A DNA stretch of 22,261 nucleotides from Methylococcaceae bacterium (lineage in GTDB: Bacteria; Pseudomonadota; Gammaproteobacteria; Methylococcales; Methylococcaceae), in contig VEPB01000085.1 in the NCBI GenBank assembly GCA_012026715.1, positions 1 to 22,261 on the forward strand, read 5' to 3'. The notes beneath the pieces were generated by a model. It was not told the origin of the DNA. It ran no database searches and worked only from the letters and a program-made list of their open reading frames with translations. The position numbers and the translations under genes were made by a program. Positions 1 through 7,523 of this stretch are shown piece by piece (the stretch's first letter is position 1; each line of letters opens with the position of its first letter).

Positions 1-1
1 C

Positions 2-2095
2 TCTCTAGGCAATGTGGCGCAGATGGGATGGGTGGACCTCGGCAGCGGTTCCGCCAGCAGCGTGCAATTCGATGTCGTCCTTGGATTCGGCACCTCGGAA
101 AACGAGGCCGCCTCGGTCGCCGCCGCCGCGTTGAACGGCAATCCAGCGACGGCGGAAACGACCTACAGCAACGAGTGGGCGGCTTACTCGGCCGGTTTGA
201 GCAATCAGGGAGGCACCGCGGACGATCAATACTATCTGGCGGCCATGGTGCTGAAGTCCAGCCAGGACAAAGGCAACGGCGCCATGGTCGCCGGTCTCGG
301 CACGCCCTGGGGCGAAACCAACGGGGATGGCAACGGCAATAACCACGGCTACCACCTGGTGTGGGCGCGGGATCTTTTCAAGTTTGCCAATGCCCTGGTC
401 AATGCGGGCGACACCGCCACGGCCAACCGTGCGGTGGACTATCTGTTCAAGGTGCAGATGAACCCCGCTGACGGCCGCTTCCCCCAAAACTCCTGGGGCA
501 ACGGCCAGGCCTATTGGAACGGCACCCAGATGGACCAGCAGGCGATGCCCATCATCCTGGCCTGGCGGCTCGGCCGCAACGATCTGTGGCCACAGATTCA
601 AAAGACTGCCGACTACATCGCCAGCATCGGCCCCCGCACCCAACAGGAGCGCTGGGAGGAGAATGCCGGATACTCGCCGTCGACCATCGCGGCGGAAATC
701 GCCGGCCTGATCTGCGCGGCTGAAATTGCCCAGGCCAACGGCGATGGAAATCGCGCCGCTGCCTACCGCGCCAAGGCCGACGACTGGCGCAACCAGATCG
801 ACAACTGGACCTTCACCACCAGCGGGCCTCACGGCAACGGTCGCTACTACATCCGCATCAGCGACGACACCGACCCCAACAGCGGCACCATCAATATCGG
901 CAACGGCGGCGGCAGCCACGACGAAAAGGCGCTCGTCGACGGCGGATTCCTGGAACTGGTCCGAATGGGCGTCAAGGCTCCCAACGACCCCAGCATTTTG
1001 GACAGCCTTCCCGAATACGATGCGGTGCTGAAGCAAACCATCCCCGGCAAGGGCGATGCCTGGTTCCGCTATAACTGCGACGGCTACGGCGAACGCAACG
1101 ACGGTTCCAATTACGACAACACCGGCAAAGGCCGGCTATGGCCGATCTTCACCGCCGAACGGGGCATGTACGAGATTCACAAGGCCGGCAGCGGCACCCC
1201 CGGCATCGCCTACCTCAACATGCTCAGGGCATTCTCCGGCAGCACCGGCATGATTTCCGAGCAGATCTGGAACCAGTCGGCCACCGTGGGCGGCTGTGAC
1301 GTCCAGACACCGGCACCCTACATCCCGGGAACCGCCACCAAGTCCATCCGACCGCTAAATTGGGCGATGGGCGAATACATCAACCTGTTGGCATCGGTGC
1401 AGGCGAACAAGATCGTCGACGTGCCTGAACCGGTCTGCCTGCGCTATGGAACCTGCGGATCGCTGCCACCTCCATCGACCTGTCCCAATGGCCAATCGGT
1501 GTATGTCGACACCAGCAAGGCTATCGCCGGCCAAACCGTTGACGTCTGCTATTCCGCTCAACCGCTGGCGCTTGGCAGCGCCCTGAAAATCCACTGGGGC
1601 ACCAACAACTGGCAAGCCGCCACCGACTCGCCGATGGCCAAGCGGGATGCAAACACCTGGTGGGTCAGCCTGCCCCTGCCCTGCACCGCCAGCCAACTGG
1701 ACTTCGCATTCACCAACGGCACCGGAACCTGGGACAACAACAACCGGGCGGATTGGCACCAAGCGATTGCGCCCCCTCCGCCCGGCAGCTGCGGGGGTGG
1801 CGGCATCACCGTCAATTTCAAGGTAGACAACGCGACCACCCAATGGGGCCAGAACGTCTATGTGGTGGGAAGCCATCCCGCCCTTGGAGCGTGGAACACC
1901 GGCAAGGCCATCAAGATGGCGCCCTGCGGTTATCCCTCCTGGTGCGGCAGCGTCTCCCTGCCCGCCAACACCAGCTTCCTATTCAAGTTCATCAAGCGCG
2001 ATGTCGGCCCGGTGATCTGGGAATCGGGCAGCGATCGAACCTTTCAGACGCCGGCCACGGGCAGCGCCGACTATCCCGGAGGCAACTTCCGTTAA
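2..2095 (+). CDS. GH15 glucoamylase (glucan 1,4-alpha-glucosidase) with two starch-binding modules, 5' truncated by window
   Basis: This enzyme would release glucose from the non-reducing ends of starch, glycogen or maltodextrins. The frame is open from base 2 with no stop upstream, so the true start, the signal peptide and most of the N-terminal beta-sandwich lie outside the window. Numbering from the GTG at 14, the (alpha/alpha)6 catalytic domain covers about residues 40-460. It has the substrate motif LVWARDL (115-121), the general acid in RWEENAGYSPST (E215) and the general base in ISEQIWN (E416). A CBM25/CBM53-like module follows at about 488-585 (HWGTNNWQ and WDNNNRADW), and a CBM20-like module lies at about 593-693 (WGQNVYVVGSHPALGAWNTG). 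A Pro-rich linker joins them. All catalytic residues are present, so the enzyme should be active and probably exported. The family call is firm; the exact CBM family of the first module is less certain. Confidence 0.93.
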   Translation, partial: SLGNVAQMGWVDLGSGSASSVQFDVVLGFGTSENEAASVAAAALNGNPATAETTYSNEWAAYSAGLSNQGGTADDQYYLAAMVLKSSQDKGNGAMVAGLGTPWGETNGDGNGNNHGYHLVWARDLFKFANALVNAGDTATANRAVDYLFKVQMNPADGRFPQNSWGNGQAYWNGTQMDQQAMPIILAWRLGRNDLWPQIQKTADYIASIGPRTQQERWEENAGYSPSTIAAEIAGLICAAEIAQANGDGNRAAAYRAKADDWRNQIDNWTFTTSGPHGNGRYYIRISDDTDPNSGTINIGNGGGSHDEKALVDGGFLELVRMGVKAPNDPSILDSLPEYDAVLKQTIPGKGDAWFRYNCDGYGERNDGSNYDNTGKGRLWPIFTAERGMYEIHKAGSGTPGIAYLNMLRAFSGSTGMISEQIWNQSATVGGCDVQTPAPYIPGTATKSIRPLNWAMGEYINLLASVQANKIVDVPEPVCLRYGTCGSLPPPSTCPNGQSVYVDTSKAIAGQTVDVCYSAQPLALGSALKIHWGTNNWQAATDSPMAKRDANTWWVSLPLPCTASQLDFAFTNGTGTWDNNNRADWHQAIAPPPPGSCGGGGITVNFKVDNATTQWGQNVYVVGSHPALGAWNTGKAIKMAPCGYPSWCGSVSLPANTSFLFKFIKRDVGPVIWESGSDRTFQTPATGSADYPGGNFR

Positions 2096-2101
2096 TCAGC
2101 C

Positions 2102-2165
2102 GGGGAGAGACCGCCCGGCCCCGTGGCCCGCGGATTGTGGCCCTGGAACCGGGTGGTCTCTTCCC
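2102..2165 (+). terminator. Long hairpin just after the glucoamylase gene, probable terminator
   Basis: The arms 2102-2118 and 2149-2165 pair along 17 positions with only two G-U wobbles, around a 30-base loop. The hairpin begins seven bases after the glucoamylase stop codon. It lacks a clean U tract, so it may end transcription weakly or protect the mRNA 3' end. Confidence 0.55.
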
Positions 2166-2600
2166 CCATCCGCCCCTTTCGGACCACCTTCCCCCCGGGG
2201 GAGAAGGGAAAGGGAGGCGGCCACGGGCCGTGGGTTCCTGGGTAGGCGCACAGATCGAGCGTCCAAGACCATCACGGGGCGGTGAAAGGCGAGCCAGTAG
2301 TCACCGCGCCAGCCAAAATCAGCACATGGCTGCCATACCGGCCCAAGTGCAAGCTACGCCCCTCGGAACGTCGCCGCCCCCCCCGACCGCCCGTGAAGTT
2401 GCAGTGCCGCTCGGCCGGCCGAACCTGACCGGCGAGATATAGAATTCGTCTTTCCGACCGGATAACTTCCTCAGAAATCCGTTAGGAACATGCTTCGACA
2501 CCCTTCCAAACAGCCACGGCGCCCGGCCGCTGACTGAACTCTATCCTTTTAAAATCAGATATTTTTGACGGCCCACCGCGGCATCGTGACGCCCCAAGGT

Positions 2601-2622
2601 AGTGTAAATTAACATTTACACT
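2601..2622. promoter_or_regulatory. Perfect inverted repeat AGTGTAAAT-TAAC-ATTTACACT, candidate operator
   Basis: Two 9-base arms match perfectly around a 4-base spacer, in a locally AT-rich patch of otherwise GC-rich DNA. The TGTAAA/TTTACA half-sites look like a dimeric transcription factor site rather than a terminator, since no gene ends next to it and no U tract follows. The controlled gene is unclear: the nearest intact downstream gene starts about 700 bases away. Confidence 0.45.
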
Positions 2623-2701
2623 CTTCCAAGAAATGTGCAACAAAAACGAGCCACCTAACCACTGATTTTCCGGCAAACGTGGCTTCGCCTGTCGGGAATT
2701 T

Positions 2702-2715
2702 TTACAGCGCTGTAA
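2702..2715. promoter_or_regulatory. Perfect 14-base palindrome TTACAGCGCTGTAA, candidate operator
   Basis: This self-complementary 14-mer lies 79 bases after the inverted repeat at 2601-2622 and shares its TTACA/TGTAA ends. The pair could be two sites for one regulator. This is inferred from symmetry alone. Confidence 0.3.
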
Positions 2716-2832
2716 CATTGGTGTTCGATTCGTGCCGTCATCCCCGCCAATTACTTGAAATTCACGAAACCAATGCGCACTGGGCCGGATACTCAAGCTG
2801 GCCGGTACCTGCGCCGCGAAACCGCGCCGTGA

Positions 2833-3129
2833 AGCCGGTTCCGCCGACCGACAGCCCTGCCGCCGCAACCTTGGCTACCCGCCCGAGGGGCTCCTGTCCC
2901 CTCCGGGATTCAACATCCATTCACGCTCGAGCCGCCCTTTCCGACATCCTGGCCCGGTTCCTGCTTATCCCTAGACATCAAAGACGATCAGTCGAACCTG
3001 ATTCGAATGGGGTTACTCGATGACGCAGGCCGCCGGAAAGCTTTATGGGGAAATGGATCGAGTGTTGGCACCACGATGGAAGATGGCGATAACTACTTTG
3101 CCATGTACGCAGTCACTCAGAAAACCTAA
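2833..3129 (+). pseudogene. Possible 3' remnant of an unidentified gene
   Basis: The frame starting at 2833 has no stop for 98 codons and ends in TAA at 3127-3129. Its last 50 or so residues, from about 2983 (including RMGLLDDAGRRKALWGNG and EDGDNYFAMYAVTQKT), have a balanced, protein-like composition. There is no good start codon with a ribosome binding site, and the earlier part is Pro/Ser-rich and looks non-coding. I do not recognise a family. It could be the tail of a decayed gene or chance. Confidence 0.2.
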
Positions 3130-3236
3130 TTCTTTGAATATTAACTTAGTCGTCAAATGAAGACAGTGCGCCGGGACCGATCAATTCTTCAGCTTTCCAT
3201 TTCAGAATCGGATACTCGAATCACCAATAAATATAA

Positions 3237-3268
3237 TTGACACGAGACCATGCCGCCCCGTCTATGAG
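3237..3268 (+). promoter_or_regulatory. Possible sigma-70 promoter for the DUF1566 gene
   Basis: A consensus -35 box TTGACA lies at 3237-3242 in an AT-rich patch about 90 bases upstream of the gene. The -10 is poor: TATGAG at 3263-3268 gives a long 20-base spacer, and TCTATG at 3261-3266 gives 18. This is a weak prediction. Confidence 0.25.
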
Positions 3269-3331
3269 TATCACAAAAAGTACTTAGGCTTACCGAACTC
3301 TTATCGCATTAAAATCACGAGGACCACTCAA

Positions 3332-4162
3332 ATGTTCCACATCAAATCGCAAAGTGTTAACCATCTGGCCAGCAGCCTGGTCCTTGCCCTTTCTCTGGGT
3401 TTCAGCGGCGCATCCGAAGCGCAGTTAAAAAACATGGGTAACGGATTAATCAACGACACTGACCTTAACGTCACCTGGCTGCGAGACGCGAATTCCTTCT
3501 TCACCCTGTCCGGGAAAGGGAAAGACCCAGCCAAAGCACAAAAACTGATCGACGACATCATTGCCGTCGTGCCCTCTCTGGCAGACGCCATTGAGGTTCA
3601 CGACATCGTCCGCGAAGATTTCAATACTCGCAACGGCAAGATGTCCTGGTGGGGCGCAAAAGCCTGGGTCGACTACCTCAACAGCATAAACTACAAAGGT
3701 TTTAACGATTGGCGCCTGCCACTGGTCAATCCCGTAAACGGCGTGGAACTAAATTGCACGACAACCTACGATGGCAGCACGGATGATGGATACAACACCA
3801 CCGCGGTGAATCCCACGGCCCACGAACTACCGCATGTGTTTTATCAGGAACTGCACAACCTTTCCCAGGTAAAACTCAACGGCTTGTTACGATCCAAGGG
3901 CTATGGACTCAAAAAGAAAGGGCCATTCGCGCATCTTAAGAAAAGCCTCTATTGGACCGGGACTCCGAATCCGCTCTATGCCGCTGGCGGAGACATGTTT
4001 CACTTCGACACAAAAAATGGTGGCATGGGACACGACCAAAAGGTCTTTCCATTGAATGCTTATGCCTGGATAGTCCGGACCGGACTGGCGCCCAAACAAG
4101 TTAGCCGGGCGGGGGCTTCCAACTCCACCACGCCTATACCCACCGGCGGACGGTTCGAATAA
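3332..4162 (+). CDS. Exported DUF1566 (Lcl C-terminal-like) domain protein
   Basis: This 276-residue protein of unknown function has a predicted signal peptide: charged start, hydrophobic LASSLVLALSLGFSG, and cleavage near ASEA-Q at residues 30-31. The mature part shows hallmarks of DUF1566. These are an early GLINDTDLNVTWLRDAN strip, a central WWGAKAWVDYLN...GFNDWRLP block, then YWTGTP and a final AYAWIVRTG strand. Many DUF1566 proteins in related bacteria carry a C-terminal PEP-CTERM-type sorting tail. This one instead ends in a short Ser/Thr/Pro-rich tail without a hydrophobic helix, so it is probably periplasmic or secreted. The ATG at 3332 has GAGGA eight bases upstream. The gene is more AT-rich than its neighbours and stands alone, with non-coding DNA on both sides, which may indicate acquisition by transfer. 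Confidence 0.8.
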   Translation: MFHIKSQSVNHLASSLVLALSLGFSGASEAQLKNMGNGLINDTDLNVTWLRDANSFFTLSGKGKDPAKAQKLIDDIIAVVPSLADAIEVHDIVREDFNTRNGKMSWWGAKAWVDYLNSINYKGFNDWRLPLVNPVNGVELNCTTTYDGSTDDGYNTTAVNPTAHELPHVFYQELHNLSQVKLNGLLRSKGYGLKKKGPFAHLKKSLYWTGTPNPLYAAGGDMFHFDTKNGGMGHDQKVFPLNAYAWIVRTGLAPKQVSRAGASNSTTPIPTGGRFE

Positions 4163-4475
4163 GCAACTCGGCAAATGCTTAGCACCGGGGCCGCGGAACG
4201 GAACGACTCACACCAGGCCCACGGGGATGATTTAATCCATCTGGGGAAACCCTGAAACCCACCAGGACGGCAGAAGATAGAATATCTCCTGCCGTCCGGC
4301 GCTTTTAAGCCAGAGCGCGACAAGATAGCGATCCTTAGCTCGATCATGCCGTCTCTGAAACTTCACCAAATTCCAGCAACTGGATCCAGACATCCGGACC
4401 AGAGCGGCGGACATTCCGCCCTTTCCTACGGCGTCAGGACGGCTGGCCTTCTCCCTGTGCTATCTTAAAGGTGGC
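4163..4475. other. Intergenic region between the DUF1566 and HD-GYP genes
   Basis: Apart from the hairpin at 4265-4297 I see no gene here. The short minus-strand open frames crossing it have no recognisable domain. Confidence 0.6.
4265..4306 (+). terminator. Hairpin terminator after the DUF1566 gene
   Basis: The stem is GGACGGCAG (4265-4273) with CTGCCGTCC (4289-4297). It continues, after one A-C mismatch, into AGATA/TATCT closed by a GAA loop. That gives 14 paired bases in a 33-base unit. A short T run (CTTTTAA) follows at about 4301. It sits about 100 bases downstream of the stop codon. Confidence 0.6.
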
Positions 4476-4505
4476 GTGACTATTCCATTGCAGCTTATGG
4501 ATAAT
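4476..4505 (+). promoter_or_regulatory. Probable sigma-70 promoter of the HD-GYP gene
   Basis: A -35-like GTGACT (4476-4481) and a near-consensus -10 GATAAT (4500-4505) are separated by 18 bases. Transcription would begin near 4512, leaving an untranslated leader of about 150 bases that contains short ACGGT repeats near 4610-4625. Confidence 0.4.
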
Positions 4506-4665
4506 CAAGCGTTTTCCCGTCAACCGACAGAATCGGCGGCCGGACTTCTCCGAAGCGGGTGACGACTCTCAGCGAAAACAACAGCCTCGTCGGTGATTCA
4601 CGCGGAACGGTGACGGTACGGTAACGGCTGGCATGCATTCGCCAGATTCCACGTTTGAGGTCGGT

Positions 4666-5916
4666 ATGCGCGACGACTCCCGCAAACTGGATTACATCGA
4701 ACAGGTCAAAGTACCGGTCGGCGAACTGGCCATTGGAATGTTCGTATCTGCCCTTGATCGTCCGTGGGAAGAAACGCCCTTCCTGTTCCAGGGTTTCGAA
4801 ATCAAGGAAGAGTCGGACATCGATGCCATCGCCCAGCATTGCCGGTACGTTTACATCGACAGTCAAAGAACCCGAGTGTTGCGCCCCTCCTATGGAACAC
4901 CGGGCGGTTCCGGAAGCTACTTCCGCCATCCTCCTGCTCCACGTACCACGGCATTCGCCAAGGAACTGGAAGTCGCCGTGACCGCGCGGGCAAAGACCTC
5001 GTCGCTCATCAAGAGCTTCATGGATGATATCAAGTTCGGCCGCAGCATCGACGTGCAGTTGGCCCGCTCGGCGGTATCGGAATGCGTCGCCAGCGTGACC
5101 CGCAATCCGGAGGCGATGATGTTCCTGGCCCAGATCCGCCACAAGGACGAGTACACCAGCGAACATTCCTTCGACGTCTGCGTCTATGCCATCGTGCTGG
5201 GCCGGCAAATCGGCATGCAGCCGAACGAACTCGAGAATCTGGGCACCTGCGGACTGCTGCACGACATGGGCAAGGTATCGATTCCGCCCGAGGTGTTACT
5301 CAAGAAAGGCCAACTCACGGATGAGGAGTTCGCGCTGATGAAGAAGCACACCCTGTTCGGTCGCGATATCCTGATGTCCAGCCGCAATCTCTTCAGCGGC
5401 GCGGTGGATGTGGCGTACGCCCATCACGAAAACATGGATGGAAGCGGTTATCCACGCGGGCTGCAGGGCCACCAGCTGAGCCAGAATACCCGTATCGTCG
5501 CAGTGGCGGACCGCTACGATGCCATCACCTCGGAGCGGGTCTATCAAAAGGGCCGTACTCACATGGAAGCCATCACCCTCCTGAACAAGGCGGCGTCGAA
5601 GCAGCACCTCGACAACAGTTTGACCGTGGGCTTCGTGTCCGCCTTGGGCGTCTTTCCCGCCGGCAGCATCGTCGAGCTCACCAGCGGCGAGATCGCCATC
5701 GTGCTGTCCCAGAATCCCCAGCACCGGCTACGTCCTCAAATCCTGGTGGTACGGGATAGCCGGCAGCTTCCGGTGACTAACCGCTACGTGGATTTGGCCG
5801 AAGTGGAAACCGATGCCGACGGAACCCCTTACAAGATCAAGGCAATGCACCATGCCGGCAGTTTCGGGATCCACCTGACGGATTTCCAGCAGGAGATCAC
5901 CAAAGCTTTCGGCTAG
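4666..5916 (+). CDS. HD-GYP domain cyclic-di-GMP phosphodiesterase with N-terminal DUF3391
   Basis: This predicted cytoplasmic phosphodiesterase would hydrolyse c-di-GMP to pGpG or GMP. The N-terminal 100 residues match the DUF3391 domain often fused to HD-GYP (KVPVGELAIGMFV). The HD-GYP domain then runs from about 140 to 325. It retains the metal ligands and signature: H167 (EHSFD), H199-D200 (HDMGKVSIP), H228, H253-H254 in HHENMDGSGYPRGL and D282 in VADRYDAIT. A further 100 residues of uncertain role follow. There is no receiver domain or membrane segment. I prefer the ATG at 4666 because GAGG lies five bases upstream. The in-frame ATG at 4633 would add 11 residues but has a poor ribosome site. 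With the GGDEF protein at 12360-14015 the window encodes both making and breaking of c-di-GMP. Confidence 0.92.
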   Translation: MRDDSRKLDYIEQVKVPVGELAIGMFVSALDRPWEETPFLFQGFEIKEESDIDAIAQHCRYVYIDSQRTRVLRPSYGTPGGSGSYFRHPPAPRTTAFAKELEVAVTARAKTSSLIKSFMDDIKFGRSIDVQLARSAVSECVASVTRNPEAMMFLAQIRHKDEYTSEHSFDVCVYAIVLGRQIGMQPNELENLGTCGLLHDMGKVSIPPEVLLKKGQLTDEEFALMKKHTLFGRDILMSSRNLFSGAVDVAYAHHENMDGSGYPRGLQGHQLSQNTRIVAVADRYDAITSERVYQKGRTHMEAITLLNKAASKQHLDNSLTVGFVSALGVFPAGSIVELTSGEIAIVLSQNPQHRLRPQILVVRDSRQLPVTNRYVDLAEVETDADGTPYKIKAMHHAGSFGIHLTDFQQEITKAFG

Positions 5917-5979
5917 CCGGAAAACCTCCGTACCGAACCTGCCGGCTCGAACAACAAGCGAACCGAGCCATCCGGACTT

Positions 5980-6885
5980 TCAAGCCTTCAGTTCTGCAAG
6001 CAGCCCCGCCAGCAACGTTTGAGCCTGATGAAGATATCCGGCCCCGAACAGATTGAGATGGTTGAGGATGTGATAGAGGTTGTAGAGGTTCTTGCGAACC
6101 GAGTACCCGGCATCAAGGGGAAAAGCCTGCCGGTAGGCCGCATAAAAACCGCTTCCAAAACCGCCGAACAGCTCGGTCATGGCCAGATCCGCCTCACGGT
6201 CGCCGTAATAGCAGGCCGGATCGAAGATCACCGGTTGTCCGTTGGCCAATTGAGCCCAATTGCCGGCCCATAAATCACCGTGCAGCAGCGCCGGCAGCGG
6301 TCGATATCCCCGGAACAAACCGCCCAGTTCGCTACGCAACCGCTCTCCGTCCCGCTGCAACGGCCCGCCGTAGCCCTGTCGCGCAGCCAGATTCAGCTGA
6401 TGTCCCAAACGCTGGCTGGCCCAAAACACCACCCAGTCGTCTTCAGGACGGTTAGGCTGAAAGGTGGAACCGATGGCGTTATCGCCATGCCAGCCGAAAT
6501 GGGGCCTGCGGATCGCGTGTAGCGCCGCCAGCTGCCGACCCAACTCCTGTTCGGCCGCACCGCCGGGCGGCGACAACTCCAGCCATTGCAAAACCAGGCA
6601 GGCCTGCCCTCCGACGCGGCCCCAGCACACCGGCTGCGGCACCGCAACCGTTTCCGAGCCAGCCAGTTCGCGCAAGCCAGCGGCTTCGGCCTCGAACATG
6701 AGGGCGGCATCGACCCGGTTCAGCAAGACGAAGTAATTGCCCGGGTCTCCTTCGAGCCGGTAACAGCGGGTGATGCAACCGCCTCCAACCGGCGTCAGCT
6801 TACGGGCATGGAACGGACGGCCGGTCGCATCGGCGATGACGGTGCCGAGCGCTTCCGCTACTGAATCCCGCTGCAAGTCCTGCAC
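5980..6885 (-). CDS. Fructosamine kinase family protein (YniA/FN3K-like), ATP lysine replaced
   Basis: This 301-residue protein has the aminoglycoside-phosphotransferase-like fold of ketosamine/fructosamine kinases, which phosphorylate sugars attached to protein amines so that the adduct falls off. The family catalytic motif is intact as LLHGDLWAGN (D204) and the metal-binding motif as IFDPACYYGDREADLAM (D222). In the N lobe, where family members have a strand such as FFVKCN or FVKVN, this one reads YFVLLN, so the ATP-contacting lysine is L54. The following MFEAEAAGL helix is normal. Either activity is altered or another residue takes over. The start is GTG, with AGGA a few bases upstream. 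The gene converges with the HD-GYP gene, leaving 63 bases between stop codons and no clear terminator. Confidence 0.9.
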   Translation of the reverse strand: MQDLQRDSVAEALGTVIADATGRPFHARKLTPVGGGCITRCYRLEGDPGNYFVLLNRVDAALMFEAEAAGLRELAGSETVAVPQPVCWGRVGGQACLVLQWLELSPPGGAAEQELGRQLAALHAIRRPHFGWHGDNAIGSTFQPNRPEDDWVVFWASQRLGHQLNLAARQGYGGPLQRDGERLRSELGGLFRGYRPLPALLHGDLWAGNWAQLANGQPVIFDPACYYGDREADLAMTELFGGFGSGFYAAYRQAFPLDAGYSVRKNLYNLYHILNHLNLFGAGYLHQAQTLLAGLLAELKA

Positions 6886-7170
6886 CGCGTCCTAGCCCCG
6901 GTTGGAGTGGATCACTTTTTTGACACCGAACCGGTGCCGGACGTCACGGAATACCGTTTCCCGTCAGCACATCCGTCATTCTGCGTCAGCCCTGTCAGCG
7001 CCTGTGTCAATATTGGCAGTCTCACGAGTGCATCCGCCCAAGTTGACTCAGAATGCGGGCGCAAATTCCGGGAAAAAGCGCGCGGCAAGAACTTGGCATC
7101 GTTCCTGCCTCCTCATTTTCGAGAGCGCTGGCACCGACACCACCGCCAACACCCCACAAGAGTGACCGCC

Positions 7171-7449
7171 ATGAACGACACAGACGACCGCTGCTACGCC
7201 GACCGCATCATCCCCAGCGTGAACCTGGAAGGCCGCCCCGAATGGTTCTGCCTGGTGCGGGAAGGGATGCTGGGACCGTTCCCCAGCGAAGAGACGGCGT
7301 TGAGGGAGCTCGACGACTTTTTGCGCTGGGCCGAGCAGGTGGGCGCGATCGGCGACCGGAACCACGGCCGCGAAGCGAACCCCTATGCGAAACATCCGGA
7401 CACCTTGCGTTGGCTGGCCGCCGGGGTGGTGGATCAATCCCGCCTTTGA
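7171..7449 (+). CDS. Small conserved-type protein of unknown function (possibly DUF6316-like)
   Basis: This 92-residue soluble protein is acidic at its start, with a short strand pattern WFCLVREGMLGPFPSEETALREL followed by a helix. The 'REG..GPF...A...L' layout resembles small gammaproteobacterial proteins I associate with DUF6316, but I am not certain. The frame is open much further upstream, to 6907, but that part is low-complexity, so the ATG at 7171 (GAGTGA nearby upstream) is the better start. The roughly 285 bases before it hold no gene that I recognise. No function can be assigned. Confidence 0.6.
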   Translation: MNDTDDRCYADRIIPSVNLEGRPEWFCLVREGMLGPFPSEETALRELDDFLRWAEQVGAIGDRNHGREANPYAKHPDTLRWLAAGVVDQSRL

Positions 7450-7523
7450 AGCGCACGGTCCAGTAACGATTCGTCCGGAACCGGGCTCCTGCGCCGACGC
7501 TTCGCCGCGCGAGGCGGGGGGAT

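Larger units (their letters stand above)
2096..3331. other. 1.2 kb gene-poor region
   Basis: I find no convincing intact gene here. The first 350 bases are very GC-rich and hairpin-prone: the terminator above, then a C-run/G-run hairpin near 2189-2210. From about 2440 the composition becomes more AT-rich, and two clean palindromes lie at 2601-2622 and 2702-2715. Positions 2833-3129 hold an open stretch that may be a gene remnant. The last 100 bases carry the presumed promoter of the DUF1566 gene. Open frames on the minus strand in 2482-2868 look random, with no recognisable domain and no clear ribosome binding site. Confidence 0.6.

Noticed and set aside
5..1036. 343-codon minus-strand open frame opposite the glucoamylase
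   Set aside because: It is Val/Ala/Gly-rich with no domain and lies exactly antisense to a gene with clear GH15 motifs; long antisense frames are expected at this GC content.
2482..2868. 128-codon minus-strand open frame in the gene-poor region
   Set aside because: No domain, no clear ribosome site, and it runs through the perfect palindrome at 2601-2622, so the region looks regulatory rather than coding.
3064..3082. Possible sigma-54 promoter (TGGCAC followed by TGG)
   Set aside because: The -24 box is fine but the -12 GC element is missing at the required spacing.
3005..3090. Possible c-di-GMP (GEMM) riboswitch ahead of the DUF1566 gene
   Set aside because: A few GEMM-like words (GACGCAGG, GCCGCCGG) occur, but the conserved core and receptor helices cannot be laid out, and the segment lies about 250 bases before the start codon.
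4495..5262. 255-codon minus-strand open frame opposite the HD-GYP gene
   Set aside because: It is antisense to a gene with a complete HD-GYP signature and shows no recognisable domain.
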